Below are positions 51,297 through 61,669 of a DNA stretch of 64,000 nucleotides, piece by piece. This DNA comes from Oxalobacteraceae sp. CFBP 13730 (GTDB lineage Bacteria > Pseudomonadota > Gammaproteobacteria > Burkholderiales > Burkholderiaceae_D): the NCBI GenBank assembly GCA_014841835.1, contig JACYUQ010000003.1:744001-808000 (forward strand), read 5' to 3'. Every line of letters starts with the position of its first letter. The first letter of the stretch is position 1. The notes below the pieces were generated by a model. The model was not told the origin of the DNA and searched no databases. It saw only the letters and a program-made list of their open reading frames with translations. The translations under genes were made by a program, and so were the position numbers.

Positions 51297-51343
51297 TGGT
51301 AACGCTCGTGGTAAAGCTCGCGGTAAAACTGATGGTAAAGCGA

Positions 51344-51344
<1 letters not shown>
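51297..51344. repeat. Four 12-bp tandem repeats
   Basis: TGGTAACGCTCG, TGGTAAAGCTCG, CGGTAAAACTGA and TGGTAAAGCGAT follow each other without gap (51297-51344), with unit GGTAA kept in each. They start right after the REP-like element and touch the stop codon of the DEAD-box gene. Confidence 0.7.
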
Positions 51345-53188
<1,844 letters not shown>

Positions 53189-53301
53189 AGAGGAAGTTGC
53201 TCTTATTAAGTAAGTACGAATGCGACAGTTTACACCGTTGCTTCGTGGGGGGCGCTAAATACAATGGACCGGGCGGCCGAAACCACAGAATCCGAACAAT
53301 G

Positions 53302-53336
53302 AAAAATGCCCTTGCAGGCACACCTGCAAGGGCATT
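53302..53336 (-). terminator. Intrinsic terminator of TonB receptor gene 1
   Basis: AATGCCCTTGCAGG (53305-53318) and CCTGCAAGGGCATT (53323-53336) form a perfect 14-bp stem with a 4-nt loop, followed by a U-tract on the minus strand. Confidence 0.9.
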
Positions 53337-53388
53337 GGCGATCGCGGTAGCGCCCCATTGGGTGGCGCCACCTTCGCTTGATACCGGA

Positions 53389-56052
53389 TTACAGCTTGTA
53401 GTTCAGGCCGAACAGCATCTGGCGGCCATACTTGGCATAGCCGCGCGGACGGTCTTCGGTACCAGCGTAGCTGCGGAAGGCGGTGTCGGTCAGGTTGTTG
53501 ACCTGGAACAGCACGGACAGACCTTCGACTTGCTTGAAGTCATAACCCAATTGCAGGTCGACTACTTTATCAGCTTTTACGTAAGTCAGCTCGGTTGCAC
53601 CACCAATTCCGCCGATTTCACCCACATAATCGCTGCGATAACGCTGGCTGATACGTGCCGAGAAGCCATCTTTCTCGTAATACGCCGTCACGTTGAACAC
53701 GCGCTTCGACAGGCCTGGCAGCGGAATCGCGACATTGCCGAAGCGCTGGTCGAGAATCGAGATCTCGCTGTTGGTGAACGACGCGTTGGCGGTGATGCCG
53801 AAACCGTCGAGCATCGGGTGGATCATGTCCAGCGGCGTCGATGCCGCAAACTCCAGACCGCGCAGACTACCGCCCTCGCCGTTACGCGGCTGGGTGATGG
53901 TGCCGATGTTGGTCAGGGCGCCCTGCAGGTTGAACTCCGAGAAATCACGCGGCACGGTCACGCTGTAGATGTACGAGGACAGGTCCTTGTAGAAACCAGC
54001 CGCCGAGATATAGCCCTTGTTGCCGAAGTACTTTTCGTACGACAGGTCGACCTGCTTGGCGCGCCATGGATCGAGCTGCGCATTGCCGCCGTTGCCGTAC
54101 GGGGTGCCGGTGGTCTGGGCGGTCAGGCCCACTTCCAGCGCCGCGTTCAGCTGGTTCAGCTTGGCGCGGGCCAGCGTTTTGCCGGCGCCAAAGCGCAGGA
54201 ATTGCTGGTCAGGCAGGCTCCATGCCAGATTGATGCTTGGCAGGTAGTCGGTGTACTTCTTGCCGTCGGTCAGCGGGACCAGGTCGGCGAACGGATAGGC
54301 GCGCAGCGTGTTCGCGGTCGAGCTCTGGTCGGTTTCGATGACCTGCATGCCGATATTGCCGCGCAGTGGCATCGACATCAGTTCGGTATCGATGTTCAGC
54401 TTGGCGTAGCCGGTCTTGACCTTCTCTTCGATGGTCCAGTTCTTGGTCGCGCCCCATGGCACCAGCACGGCTGGCGTGAATGGGCCGAAGTTGTTGGCCA
54501 GCACGCCGTCGATGTCCCAGCTCAGGCTGTTCTGCAGGCCATACAGCGCTTGCGAGCTGTTGAGAACGTTAGCGCCGAAGGTGCCGTTACCGATCTTCGA
54601 GAAGCCCGTTTCCAGGTGTGCCTTTTCTTTTTCGCGCTTCGAGTAGTTAAAGCCCAGCTCCAGGCTGTTGAAGTACGCGTTGTCGAACTTGCGCTCGATG
54701 CTCGTGCGGAACGAGGTCATCTTGTCGGTCATGTTCGGGGCATTCACATAGCCTTCGCCGAACTGGCCGCCGATGGCGATCTGCGACGGATCGTCGTAGG
54801 TGCCCGACAGGCCCAGCACAGGAATCGTGCCACCGTTGTAGCTGTAGTTCAGCGTCTGGCGCGTCGCGCGGCCAGCGTTGATCTCGATCAGCTGTTCCTT
54901 GTGGTCAGCCTTCGAGCGGCTGATGTCGACGATACCGACCCAGTCGCCCGTCGTGTAGCGGTTGTTCCAGCCGAAGGCGGTCAGCTTGTCGTCGCGCGTC
55001 AGGCGGTTGTTGCGCACGACCGGATTGACGTTGTTGGCGGTGCCGCTGATCATCGTGCCGTTCACGACCGTCGGGTTCGAGAAACTCACCTGGCCGTCGT
55101 CCTTGAGTGGCATTTCGATGCCACGGCGGATTTCTTCCTGGTCAAAACGCGAGTGGTAGACGTCGAAGGTCGAGCTGAAGTTGCGGTTAGGACGCCATTC
55201 GAGCACACCCATCAGGCCATCGCGCACCTGGTTGCCGGTCGTGGCGATCGACTTCATGCCCTTTGGCACTTTGACGGTCGAGCCTGGCACGACATTGGTG
55301 TCATCCACCCAGTCCCACGTTTCGAACTGTTCGCCGACGTTCGGCTTGTCCTGGCGTGCGTAGCCGATGGCCACACCGAGCGTGCGGTTGGCGAACTGGT
55401 CGATGTACGAAGCGCTGACGCGGCTGCCGGTGTCCGGCGAGCCGGCGCTGATTTCGCCTTTTGAGTTCTTTTCGCCACGCACATTGACGGTGACGACGCG
55501 TTCGCGCAGCGACAACGGCTTGATGGTTTGCAGGTCGACCGTGCCCGACAGGCCCTGGCCGATCACGGCGGCGTCGCCGGTTTTATACACGGTGACGGCG
55601 CTGATCAGTTCGGATGGGTACTGGTCGTATTCGACGGTACGGTCCGAGCTGGTGGTGACTTGTTCGCGGCCGTTGAGCAGCGCGGTCGACAGGTCGCCCG
55701 AGGTGCCGCGGATGCTGATCGACTGGGCCTGGCCATTGACGCGCTGGGCCGACAGACCTGGCAGGCGGGCCAGCGATTCGGCGATCGACACGTCTGGCAG
55801 CTTGCCGATGTCTTCCGACGAAATGGCTTCGACGATGCCGGTCGATTCACGCTTGACGGCAATCGCGTCTTCAATGGCGCGGCGGATACCGGTCACGGTC
55901 ACGGTGGTGACCGGCGCATCGCTGATGGCGGTGTCAGTCGTCGTGGCGGTTTGCGCCTGCGCGCTGCCGGCCATGATGGTGACAAAGATGGCGCACCCGG
56001 CGGCCACTGGGCTCAGCTGGAATGCGGAACGCTTGTTGGCGAAAGTTTTCAT
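53389..56052 (-). CDS. TonB-dependent outer-membrane receptor (TIGR01782 type), receptor 1
   Basis: An 887-aa outer-membrane importer, probably for malto-oligosaccharides. A signal peptide ends at GSAQA near residue 34, then a TonB-box-like stretch VTTVTVTGIRRAIEDA. The plug (about 60-190) carries SIRGTSGDLSTALLNGREQVTT, and the barrel (about 200-887) ends in RQMLFGLNYKL. The family is the Xanthomonas/Caulobacter type without SusD partner. AGGAGATC precedes ATG 56052, and a consensus promoter lies upstream. It converges onto deaD with a strong terminator between. Confidence 0.93.
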   Translation of the reverse strand: MKTFANKRSAFQLSPVAAGCAIFVTIMAGSAQAQTATTTDTAISDAPVTTVTVTGIRRAIEDAIAVKRESTGIVEAISSEDIGKLPDVSIAESLARLPGLSAQRVNGQAQSISIRGTSGDLSTALLNGREQVTTSSDRTVEYDQYPSELISAVTVYKTGDAAVIGQGLSGTVDLQTIKPLSLRERVVTVNVRGEKNSKGEISAGSPDTGSRVSASYIDQFANRTLGVAIGYARQDKPNVGEQFETWDWVDDTNVVPGSTVKVPKGMKSIATTGNQVRDGLMGVLEWRPNRNFSSTFDVYHSRFDQEEIRRGIEMPLKDDGQVSFSNPTVVNGTMISGTANNVNPVVRNNRLTRDDKLTAFGWNNRYTTGDWVGIVDISRSKADHKEQLIEINAGRATRQTLNYSYNGGTIPVLGLSGTYDDPSQIAIGGQFGEGYVNAPNMTDKMTSFRTSIERKFDNAYFNSLELGFNYSKREKEKAHLETGFSKIGNGTFGANVLNSSQALYGLQNSLSWDIDGVLANNFGPFTPAVLVPWGATKNWTIEEKVKTGYAKLNIDTELMSMPLRGNIGMQVIETDQSSTANTLRAYPFADLVPLTDGKKYTDYLPSINLAWSLPDQQFLRFGAGKTLARAKLNQLNAALEVGLTAQTTGTPYGNGGNAQLDPWRAKQVDLSYEKYFGNKGYISAAGFYKDLSSYIYSVTVPRDFSEFNLQGALTNIGTITQPRNGEGGSLRGLEFAASTPLDMIHPMLDGFGITANASFTNSEISILDQRFGNVAIPLPGLSKRVFNVTAYYEKDGFSARISQRYRSDYVGEIGGIGGATELTYVKADKVVDLQLGYDFKQVEGLSVLFQVNNLTDTAFRSYAGTEDRPRGYAKYGRQMLFGLNYKL

Positions 56053-56148
56053 GATCTCCTCAGAACGACGTAATTTCCCTAGAGCAGCTTTCGACCGCAC
56101 GTTCGGGACTTTGTTATGACACGCCTCAACATCAACGCTCGGCGGGAT

Positions 56149-56177
56149 TCTGTATTAAAACTAGATGCACTGTCAAC
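56149..56177 (-). promoter_or_regulatory. Promoter of TonB receptor gene 1
   Basis: On the minus strand, TTGACA (56172-56177, perfect) and TACAGA (56149-56154) with a 17-nt spacer. The downstream half of the spacer and -10 form the TGTATT-AAAA-ACTAGA element (56151-56166). Confidence 0.65.
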
Positions 56178-56279
56178 GGGAGTACATTTCAAACGAACTC
56201 ACTTGGCATGAAGTTCATAAATTCAATAAAAACAACCACTTATTAACTGATGAGCAGCCGGAGTGTGGTTTTTAAAGCC

Positions 56280-56294
56280 TGTAGTCCGGCTACA
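56280..56294. promoter_or_regulatory. Palindromic element TGTAG-TCCGG-CTACA
   Basis: A perfect palindrome of 5-bp arms around a 5-nt centre, about 230 nt upstream of the receptor 1 start. Related to elements at 33186, 51063, 59453 and 59750. Confidence 0.5.
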
Positions 56295-56421
56295 AACGCT
56301 CTAAAAAGCAACGGATTATGCTCAATTGCACCGAATCAGTGCGTGGGATGTAGTAAAACATTCATGCCTCGCAAGACGTCTTGTAACTTCACTACACAAA
56401 TTTTGTATTTTTACAACAGAC

Positions 56422-56458
56422 GAAAAAAATCCCCGGCAGCCTTGCGGCTGTCGGGGAT
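56422..56458 (-). terminator. Intrinsic terminator of TonB receptor gene 2
   Basis: ATCCCCGGCAGCC (56429-56441) and GGCTGTCGGGGAT (56446-56458) make a 13-bp stem (one wobble) with a 4-nt loop, followed on the minus strand by a T-tract of about seven. Confidence 0.9.
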
Positions 56459-56501
56459 TGCTTGGCGCGGATCGAAGGCTGCTACACAGCCTCGCCGGTC
56501 A

Positions 56502-59414
56502 TCAGAATTTGTAGTTGGCGCCGAACTGGTAGGTACGGCCGTAGTCGACGCGACGGGTGATCGAATCGCTGCTGTTCGTGTACTCCTGGTACGGCGCATT
56601 GTTCCAGTTGTTGGCTTGGGCAAACACCGACAAGCCCTTGGCAAAGCCCGACTGGATTTCATACGACAGCTGGAAGTCGACGATGGTCTCGCCTTTCACG
56701 AACGTGTACTGCAGCGTGTCCGAGAAGTCCGGCGACTGGCCCAGGAAGTCCGAACGCTTGCGTGCTGCAGCAGCGATCTGGAAGCCGTACTTTTCGTAGT
56801 ACACGCGCAGGTTGCTGACCTTGCGCGACAGGCCCGGCAGCGGGATGGACTGCGCCGAGGTCTGCACGTTGCCGAAGCCCAGGGCCGGAATATCGATCGC
56901 CGAGCTGGTGAACGAGTGGTTGGCCATGATGCCGAAGCCGTCCAGCCAGTCGCTGACCATGTTCAGCGGAATATTCACCGCCAGCTCGTAGCCCTTGATG
57001 CTGCCGCCGTTACCGTTTTCAGGACGGTTCAGCACGCCAACGGTCGAGCCGGCGAAGTCGCCGGTGGTCGGCAGCGGCGTGGTCGAGGTCGTCCATGGCG
57101 CGAAGTCGTATTCCGATGGCGTGCGCAGAATGAACGTGTCGAGCTTCTTGTAGAACACAGCTGCGCTGACATAGCCCTTCTTCGCGAAGTACTTTTCGTA
57201 CGACAGGTCGAACGCCTTGGCCTTGAATGGCTTGAGCCCCGGGTTACCGCCACCACCGCTGATGAACGGGTTGGTCACGCCCGTGTTCACGCCAAAGCCG
57301 ATGCCGCCGCGCAGGTCGTCCAGATTCGGACGCGACAGCACTTGCGCCAGACCCATGCGCAGCACCTGGTCGTTCTTCAGGTCGAACGACAGGTTCAGGC
57401 TTGGCAGCACGTCCCAGTAGCTGACGCTGTCGACAACGCGCACGGCCGGGCAGGCATCGGCCGTCTCGCCGGTGCAGTTGCCGCTGTTGTAGCCGCCGCC
57501 CGTCTGCTTCGTGTGGACGAATTGCGAGCCGACGTTACCGCGGTACTCAAAACCGAACAGCTCGCCGTTCAGGTCGCCCATCAGGTAAGCGGTCTGAACC
57601 GTTTCCTTGACATCCCAGAACTTGGTCAGGATGTCAGCGTTGACCTTCGTGGCCAGCTGGTACACGGTGCCGAGCGAGCCGGACGGATTCCACGTGGCGA
57701 TCGGAAGGCCGGTGGTGCCGGCAACGCCGGTACCCGTGCCCGGCATTGTCTGCGCGGCGAACTGGGCGCCGCCCAGGATCTCGAGACGGCCTTCTTCGCC
57801 GCTACGCGCTTTTTCGCGGTCGGTGAAGTTGTAGCCGAACTGCACGGCCGACATCGGGCCCCACTCCACCGGACGCTTGGCGTTCAGACGGATTGCCTTG
57901 AGCGTGTCTTCCACGTACGGCTGGGCCAGGTAACCGGCCTGCGGCAGGATGTTGGTGGCGGTGCCCGACCAGCCGTTCACGTCGGTCAGTTGCGCAACCG
58001 CGCGGTCCGAATAGTTCAGGCCAGTGCGCCAGGCGACGTCGGTGAAATTGCCGCCGTTAAAGCCGGTCCACGAAATCGTGTCGAGCGGATTCGCATTGCC
58101 CGGCAGGCCGGCGGTGGTTTCGTAACGCGCGCTCAGCTTGGTTGCTTTCGACCAGGTGATGTCAGCGCTGGTGCTCCAGTCGCCCAGCTTGAGCTCGTTC
58201 TTCCAGCCGACCGTCTTCAGGTCGTCTTCCGACGTCTCGACGTGGTTACGCACCACGCCCTTGTAGTTGGTCAGCGTGCCGCTGGTGGCGACACCGTTCT
58301 GCACAACGACGTTCTGCAGCACGCCGGCCGGGTCATACAGGCCCGACGTGTTCGAGCCGACCGCACCTTCGAAACCGCTGCGCTTGAGGCCCGTCTCGCC
58401 GGCCGAGTAGAACAAGTCGAGGGTCGAGCGGAAATCGCGGTTCGGGCGGAACTGCAGCGACATGAAGGCGCCGTCACGCTTGTGCGACGTCGATTCGGTG
58501 TCGGCGGTAAAGCCCAGTGGCACCAGGACATTCTGGCCGTTGAACGGCAGGGCTGCCGTGTTGCCGCCCCAGGCGTCGAACTTGCGCTGTTCGCCGCCGG
58601 TTTCGTCGTACGACGTGATGCCCAGTGCGATGCCGAACTTGCGGTCGGCAAACTGGTCGATGTACGAGAACGAGACGCGGTCGCCGCTGCCTTCTTCGGC
58701 AGTGCGCACGCCCAGGCGGCTGCGTTTGTAGTTGGCAGCAATGACGCGCTTGCCGAAGTCCAGCGGCTGCACGGTTTTCAGATCGATCGTCGCAGCCAGG
58801 CCCTGCCCGATGACGCTCGCGTCCGGCGTTTTGTAGATCACGACGCCGCCCATCAGCTCGGATGGGAACAGGTCGAATTCAGGATTGCGGGCATTGCCGG
58901 TCGAGGCCATTTCACGGCCGTTGAGCAGCGTGCCGTTGAAGCTTGGCGACAGGCCCCGCACCGAGATTTCCGATGCACGTCCCGAACCGCGGCTACGCTG
59001 GGCGGTCACGCCCGGCAGGCGCGCGATCGATTCGGCGACCGACGTGTCCGGCAACTTGCCGATGTCTTCGGCCGAGATCGCTTCAACGATCGAATTCGAA
59101 TTGCGCTTGATCGAGATGGCCGCTTCGATGCCGGTACGGATACCGGTCACGGTCACTTTCGAGACGGCGCCGTTCGGGAACGCAGTGGGTGCGGCGGCCG
59201 GCGCTTCTGCCGGCGTCTGCACCGTGGCGGCGGCCACGGGGGTGTTCGGTGCGACGGGGGTGGCTTCTTCGCTGCCCGAGGCTTGCGCATACGCGTTACC
59301 TGCCAGGACCGACAGCAGCACGGCGCAACCGGCGGCGAACGGGTTCAACGGGAATGCAAAAGTGGCTGCAGTACGGCGACGGGCCTGGGTGGCCCGGGTG
59401 ACGGTGGCGTTCAT
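56502..59414 (-). CDS. TonB-dependent outer-membrane receptor (TIGR01782 type), receptor 2
   Basis: A 970-aa receptor. The signal segment ends at GNAYA near residue 44, followed by a long linker rich in Ala/Pro/Thr (about 48-85). The plug has VSKVTVTGIRTGIEAAISIKR and ISVRGLSPSFNGTLLNGREM; the barrel ends in YQFGANYKF with the usual terminal Phe. It is similar to receptor 1 but longer. GAGGAGAC precedes ATG 59414. It is divergent from the cyclomaltodextrinase gene and likely serves the same substrates. Confidence 0.94.
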   Translation of the reverse strand: MNATVTRATQARRRTAATFAFPLNPFAAGCAVLLSVLAGNAYAQASGSEEATPVAPNTPVAAATVQTPAEAPAAAPTAFPNGAVSKVTVTGIRTGIEAAISIKRNSNSIVEAISAEDIGKLPDTSVAESIARLPGVTAQRSRGSGRASEISVRGLSPSFNGTLLNGREMASTGNARNPEFDLFPSELMGGVVIYKTPDASVIGQGLAATIDLKTVQPLDFGKRVIAANYKRSRLGVRTAEEGSGDRVSFSYIDQFADRKFGIALGITSYDETGGEQRKFDAWGGNTAALPFNGQNVLVPLGFTADTESTSHKRDGAFMSLQFRPNRDFRSTLDLFYSAGETGLKRSGFEGAVGSNTSGLYDPAGVLQNVVVQNGVATSGTLTNYKGVVRNHVETSEDDLKTVGWKNELKLGDWSTSADITWSKATKLSARYETTAGLPGNANPLDTISWTGFNGGNFTDVAWRTGLNYSDRAVAQLTDVNGWSGTATNILPQAGYLAQPYVEDTLKAIRLNAKRPVEWGPMSAVQFGYNFTDREKARSGEEGRLEILGGAQFAAQTMPGTGTGVAGTTGLPIATWNPSGSLGTVYQLATKVNADILTKFWDVKETVQTAYLMGDLNGELFGFEYRGNVGSQFVHTKQTGGGYNSGNCTGETADACPAVRVVDSVSYWDVLPSLNLSFDLKNDQVLRMGLAQVLSRPNLDDLRGGIGFGVNTGVTNPFISGGGGNPGLKPFKAKAFDLSYEKYFAKKGYVSAAVFYKKLDTFILRTPSEYDFAPWTTSTTPLPTTGDFAGSTVGVLNRPENGNGGSIKGYELAVNIPLNMVSDWLDGFGIMANHSFTSSAIDIPALGFGNVQTSAQSIPLPGLSRKVSNLRVYYEKYGFQIAAAARKRSDFLGQSPDFSDTLQYTFVKGETIVDFQLSYEIQSGFAKGLSVFAQANNWNNAPYQEYTNSSDSITRRVDYGRTYQFGANYKF

Positions 59415-59800
59415 GTGTCTCCTCGGTTTTTCTTAACTGCCGGTTACGACTCTGTACTAAAACTAGAGCCTGAACAGGGCAGCAATGTGTGGCGAGGATC
59501 ATGGCATGGTTTGCACGGCAACAACATTGTGCACGTTGTACTTGGGCTACACATTTGCGGGGTTTTCAGCGCCTTCAAAGACTTTCTCACTGAATCTGAA
59601 GGCAATCTGAAGGTTGACCCGTCTTGAGCCTATGTAGTCGGGGTGAAATCGAATCCACCCCGCATGATTGTTGGGCGGCAGGGTTTATAGTAACCTTCCA
59701 TCAACACAACAATTACCGGCCCCGCGTTCCAGCGTCGACATGCAGATCCTGTAGTCCAACTACGTCAGCAGTATCGCGACTGGCACCAGCCCCAGAACCC
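59415..59800. other. Divergent control region between receptor 2 and cyclomaltodextrinase
   Basis: 386 nt. On the minus strand a TACAGA -10 (59451-59456) lies under the element TGTACTAAAACTAGA (59453-59467), as in receptor 1, but the -35 is poor. Element TGTAGTCCAACTACG (59750-59764) lies 37 nt before the enzyme start, and TATAGT at 59686-59691 could be its -10. No gene. Confidence 0.5.
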
Positions 59801-61669
59801 ATGAGACAACTCCTCGCCACCATCGTGCTCGGCAGCGCTTCGCTTGCCGCCTTCGCCCAGGCCCCGGCCATCGACCGCATGGAGCCGCCGTTCTGGTGGG
59901 CCGGCATGCACGACAACAAAGTCCAGCTGATGGTGCATGGCGAGGCAATTGGCGATCTGACGCCGACGCTGACCTACCCTGGCGCGCGCATCGCGTCCGT
60001 CACGCGCACGCCGAACCGCAACTACCTGTTCATCGACCTCGTGCTCGACCCGAAGGTGGCGCCCGGCACGTTCGACATCACGTTCAGCGGCGCCGGCCGC
60101 ACGACCACGCATGCTTACCGCCTGCTGGCGCGCGACCCGGGTTCCGCGACGCGCCAGGGCTTTTCCAGCAAGGACGCGATCTACCAGATCATGCCGGACC
60201 GCTTCGCCAATGGCGACCCGTCCAATGACAACGTCGCCGGCATGCTCGACAAGGCCGACCGCAAGGGCGGCCTGGGCCGCCACGGTGGCGACATCCAGGG
60301 CGCGATCAACCACCTCGACTACATCGCGGACATGGGCTTCACGCAGCTGTGGCCGACGCCGCTCATCGAGAACAATATGCCGGGCTACTCGTACCACGGC
60401 TATGCGGCCACGGACCTGTACAAAATCGACCCGCGCTACGGCAGCAACGAAGACTTCGTGCGCCTGTCGACCGAAGCGAAAAAGCGCGGCATCGGCATCA
60501 TCCAGGACGTGGTGCTGTCGCACATCGGTTCGCATCACTGGTGGATGAAGGACGTGCCGGCACCGGACTGGATCAACTACAGCGACAAGTTTGTCCCGAC
60601 CCAGCACTACCACACGGCGGTGCAGGACCCGTACGGCGCGAAAGAGGATGCCGACAACTTCACGCGCGGCTGGTTCGTCAAGAGCATGCCCGACCTGAAC
60701 CAGTCCAATCCGCTGCTGGCCAACTACATCATCCAGAACAACATCTGGTGGATCGAATACGCGAAGCTCTCGGGCCTGCGCATCGACACCTTCGGCTATT
60801 CGGACAGCGCGTTTTTGTCGGAATACACGCGCCGCATCATGGCCGAATACCCGAACCTGAACCTGGTCGGCGAAGAGTGGAACACGAAGGTGCCGGTCGT
60901 GGCGCGCTGGCAGCGCGGCAAGGACAACTTCGACGGCTACCGCGCCTACATGCCGAGCATGATGGACTTCCCGGTGGCCGAAGCGATGCGCAACGCGCTG
61001 GCCGACAAGAAAGGCGGCAACGTGTTCTCGGACGTGTACGAGACGCTGTCGCTCGACTACCTGTACCCGGAACCGGGCAACCTGGTGCTGTTCGCCGACA
61101 ACCACGACATGTCGCGCATCTACAGCGTCGCCGGCGAAGACTTTGACAAGTACAAGATGGCGATGGTGTTCATGATGACGGCGCCGCGCATTCCGCAGTT
61201 CTACGTGGGTGACGAGTTGCTGTTTACCAGCCCGACGAAGGACCGCGACGACGCCAGCTACCGCATCCCGTTCCCGGGCGGCTGGGCCGGCGACAAGGTC
61301 AATGCCTTTACCGGCGCGGGCCTGAAGGACAAGCCGCGGGCGGCGCAGGCCTTCGTGCGCAAGCTGGCCAACTGGCGCAAGGGCCAGCCGGTCATCCACA
61401 ATGGCCGCATGATGCATTACGGGCCGCAGAACAATACCTACGTCTACTTCCGCTACAACGCGGATAAAAAAGTGCTGGTCGCATTCAACAACAACGCCAA
61501 AGAAATGACGCTCGATGTCGACCGCTTCCGCGAAATGCTCACGGGCGTGACCAGCGGCGTGGATGTCCTGACCGGCAAGACGTTCGACCTGCGCTCGACG
61601 CTCACGCTGCCTCCAGGTGCTTCGGTTATTTTGGAACTTGATGCGCTGGAGCTGGAGGCAGCACGATGA
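59801..61669 (+). CDS. Secreted cyclomaltodextrinase/neopullulanase-like enzyme, GH13
   Basis: A 622-aa enzyme that hydrolyses cyclodextrins, pullulan or maltodextrins. Signal peptide ends at LAAFAQA near residue 20. The N-terminal domain (about 25-110, starting IDRMEPPFWWAGMHDNKVQLMVHG) matches the cyclomaltodextrinase N-terminal type. The barrel has IYQIMPDRFANGDPSND near 127, the nucleophile in GLRIDTFGYSD near 327, acid/base in LVGEEWNTKV near 358 and Asp in FADNHDMSR near 430. A small C-terminal beta-domain ends the chain. It overlaps the next gene by ATGA. Confidence 0.93.
   Translation: MRQLLATIVLGSASLAAFAQAPAIDRMEPPFWWAGMHDNKVQLMVHGEAIGDLTPTLTYPGARIASVTRTPNRNYLFIDLVLDPKVAPGTFDITFSGAGRTTTHAYRLLARDPGSATRQGFSSKDAIYQIMPDRFANGDPSNDNVAGMLDKADRKGGLGRHGGDIQGAINHLDYIADMGFTQLWPTPLIENNMPGYSYHGYAATDLYKIDPRYGSNEDFVRLSTEAKKRGIGIIQDVVLSHIGSHHWWMKDVPAPDWINYSDKFVPTQHYHTAVQDPYGAKEDADNFTRGWFVKSMPDLNQSNPLLANYIIQNNIWWIEYAKLSGLRIDTFGYSDSAFLSEYTRRIMAEYPNLNLVGEEWNTKVPVVARWQRGKDNFDGYRAYMPSMMDFPVAEAMRNALADKKGGNVFSDVYETLSLDYLYPEPGNLVLFADNHDMSRIYSVAGEDFDKYKMAMVFMMTAPRIPQFYVGDELLFTSPTKDRDDASYRIPFPGGWAGDKVNAFTGAGLKDKPRAAQAFVRKLANWRKGQPVIHNGRMMHYGPQNNTYVYFRYNADKKVLVAFNNNAKEMTLDVDRFREMLTGVTSGVDVLTGKTFDLRSTLTLPPGASVILELDALELEAAR

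Larger units (their letters stand above)
51014..51343. other. Intergenic region with MFS promoter, REP-like element and tandem repeat
   Basis: Between the MFS start and the DEAD-box stop (both minus strand). It holds the MFS promoter, a palindrome ATCCCATAGTGGGAT (51106-51120), the REP-like element (51210-51296) and four 12-bp tandem repeats (51297-51344). No gene. Confidence 0.7.
56053..56501. other. Intergenic region between the two TonB receptor genes
   Basis: 449 nt with the receptor 1 promoter (56149-56177), two TGTA...CTA-type elements (56151-56166 and 56280-56294) and the receptor 2 terminator (56422-56458). It is AT-rich. No gene is recognised. Confidence 0.6.

Noticed and set aside
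53197..59627. 755- and 1125-codon plus-strand frames opposite the TonB receptors
   Set aside because: Composition is Val/Arg/Ala/His-rich with no signal or domain; the minus strand has intact receptors with ribosome sites, promoters and terminators.
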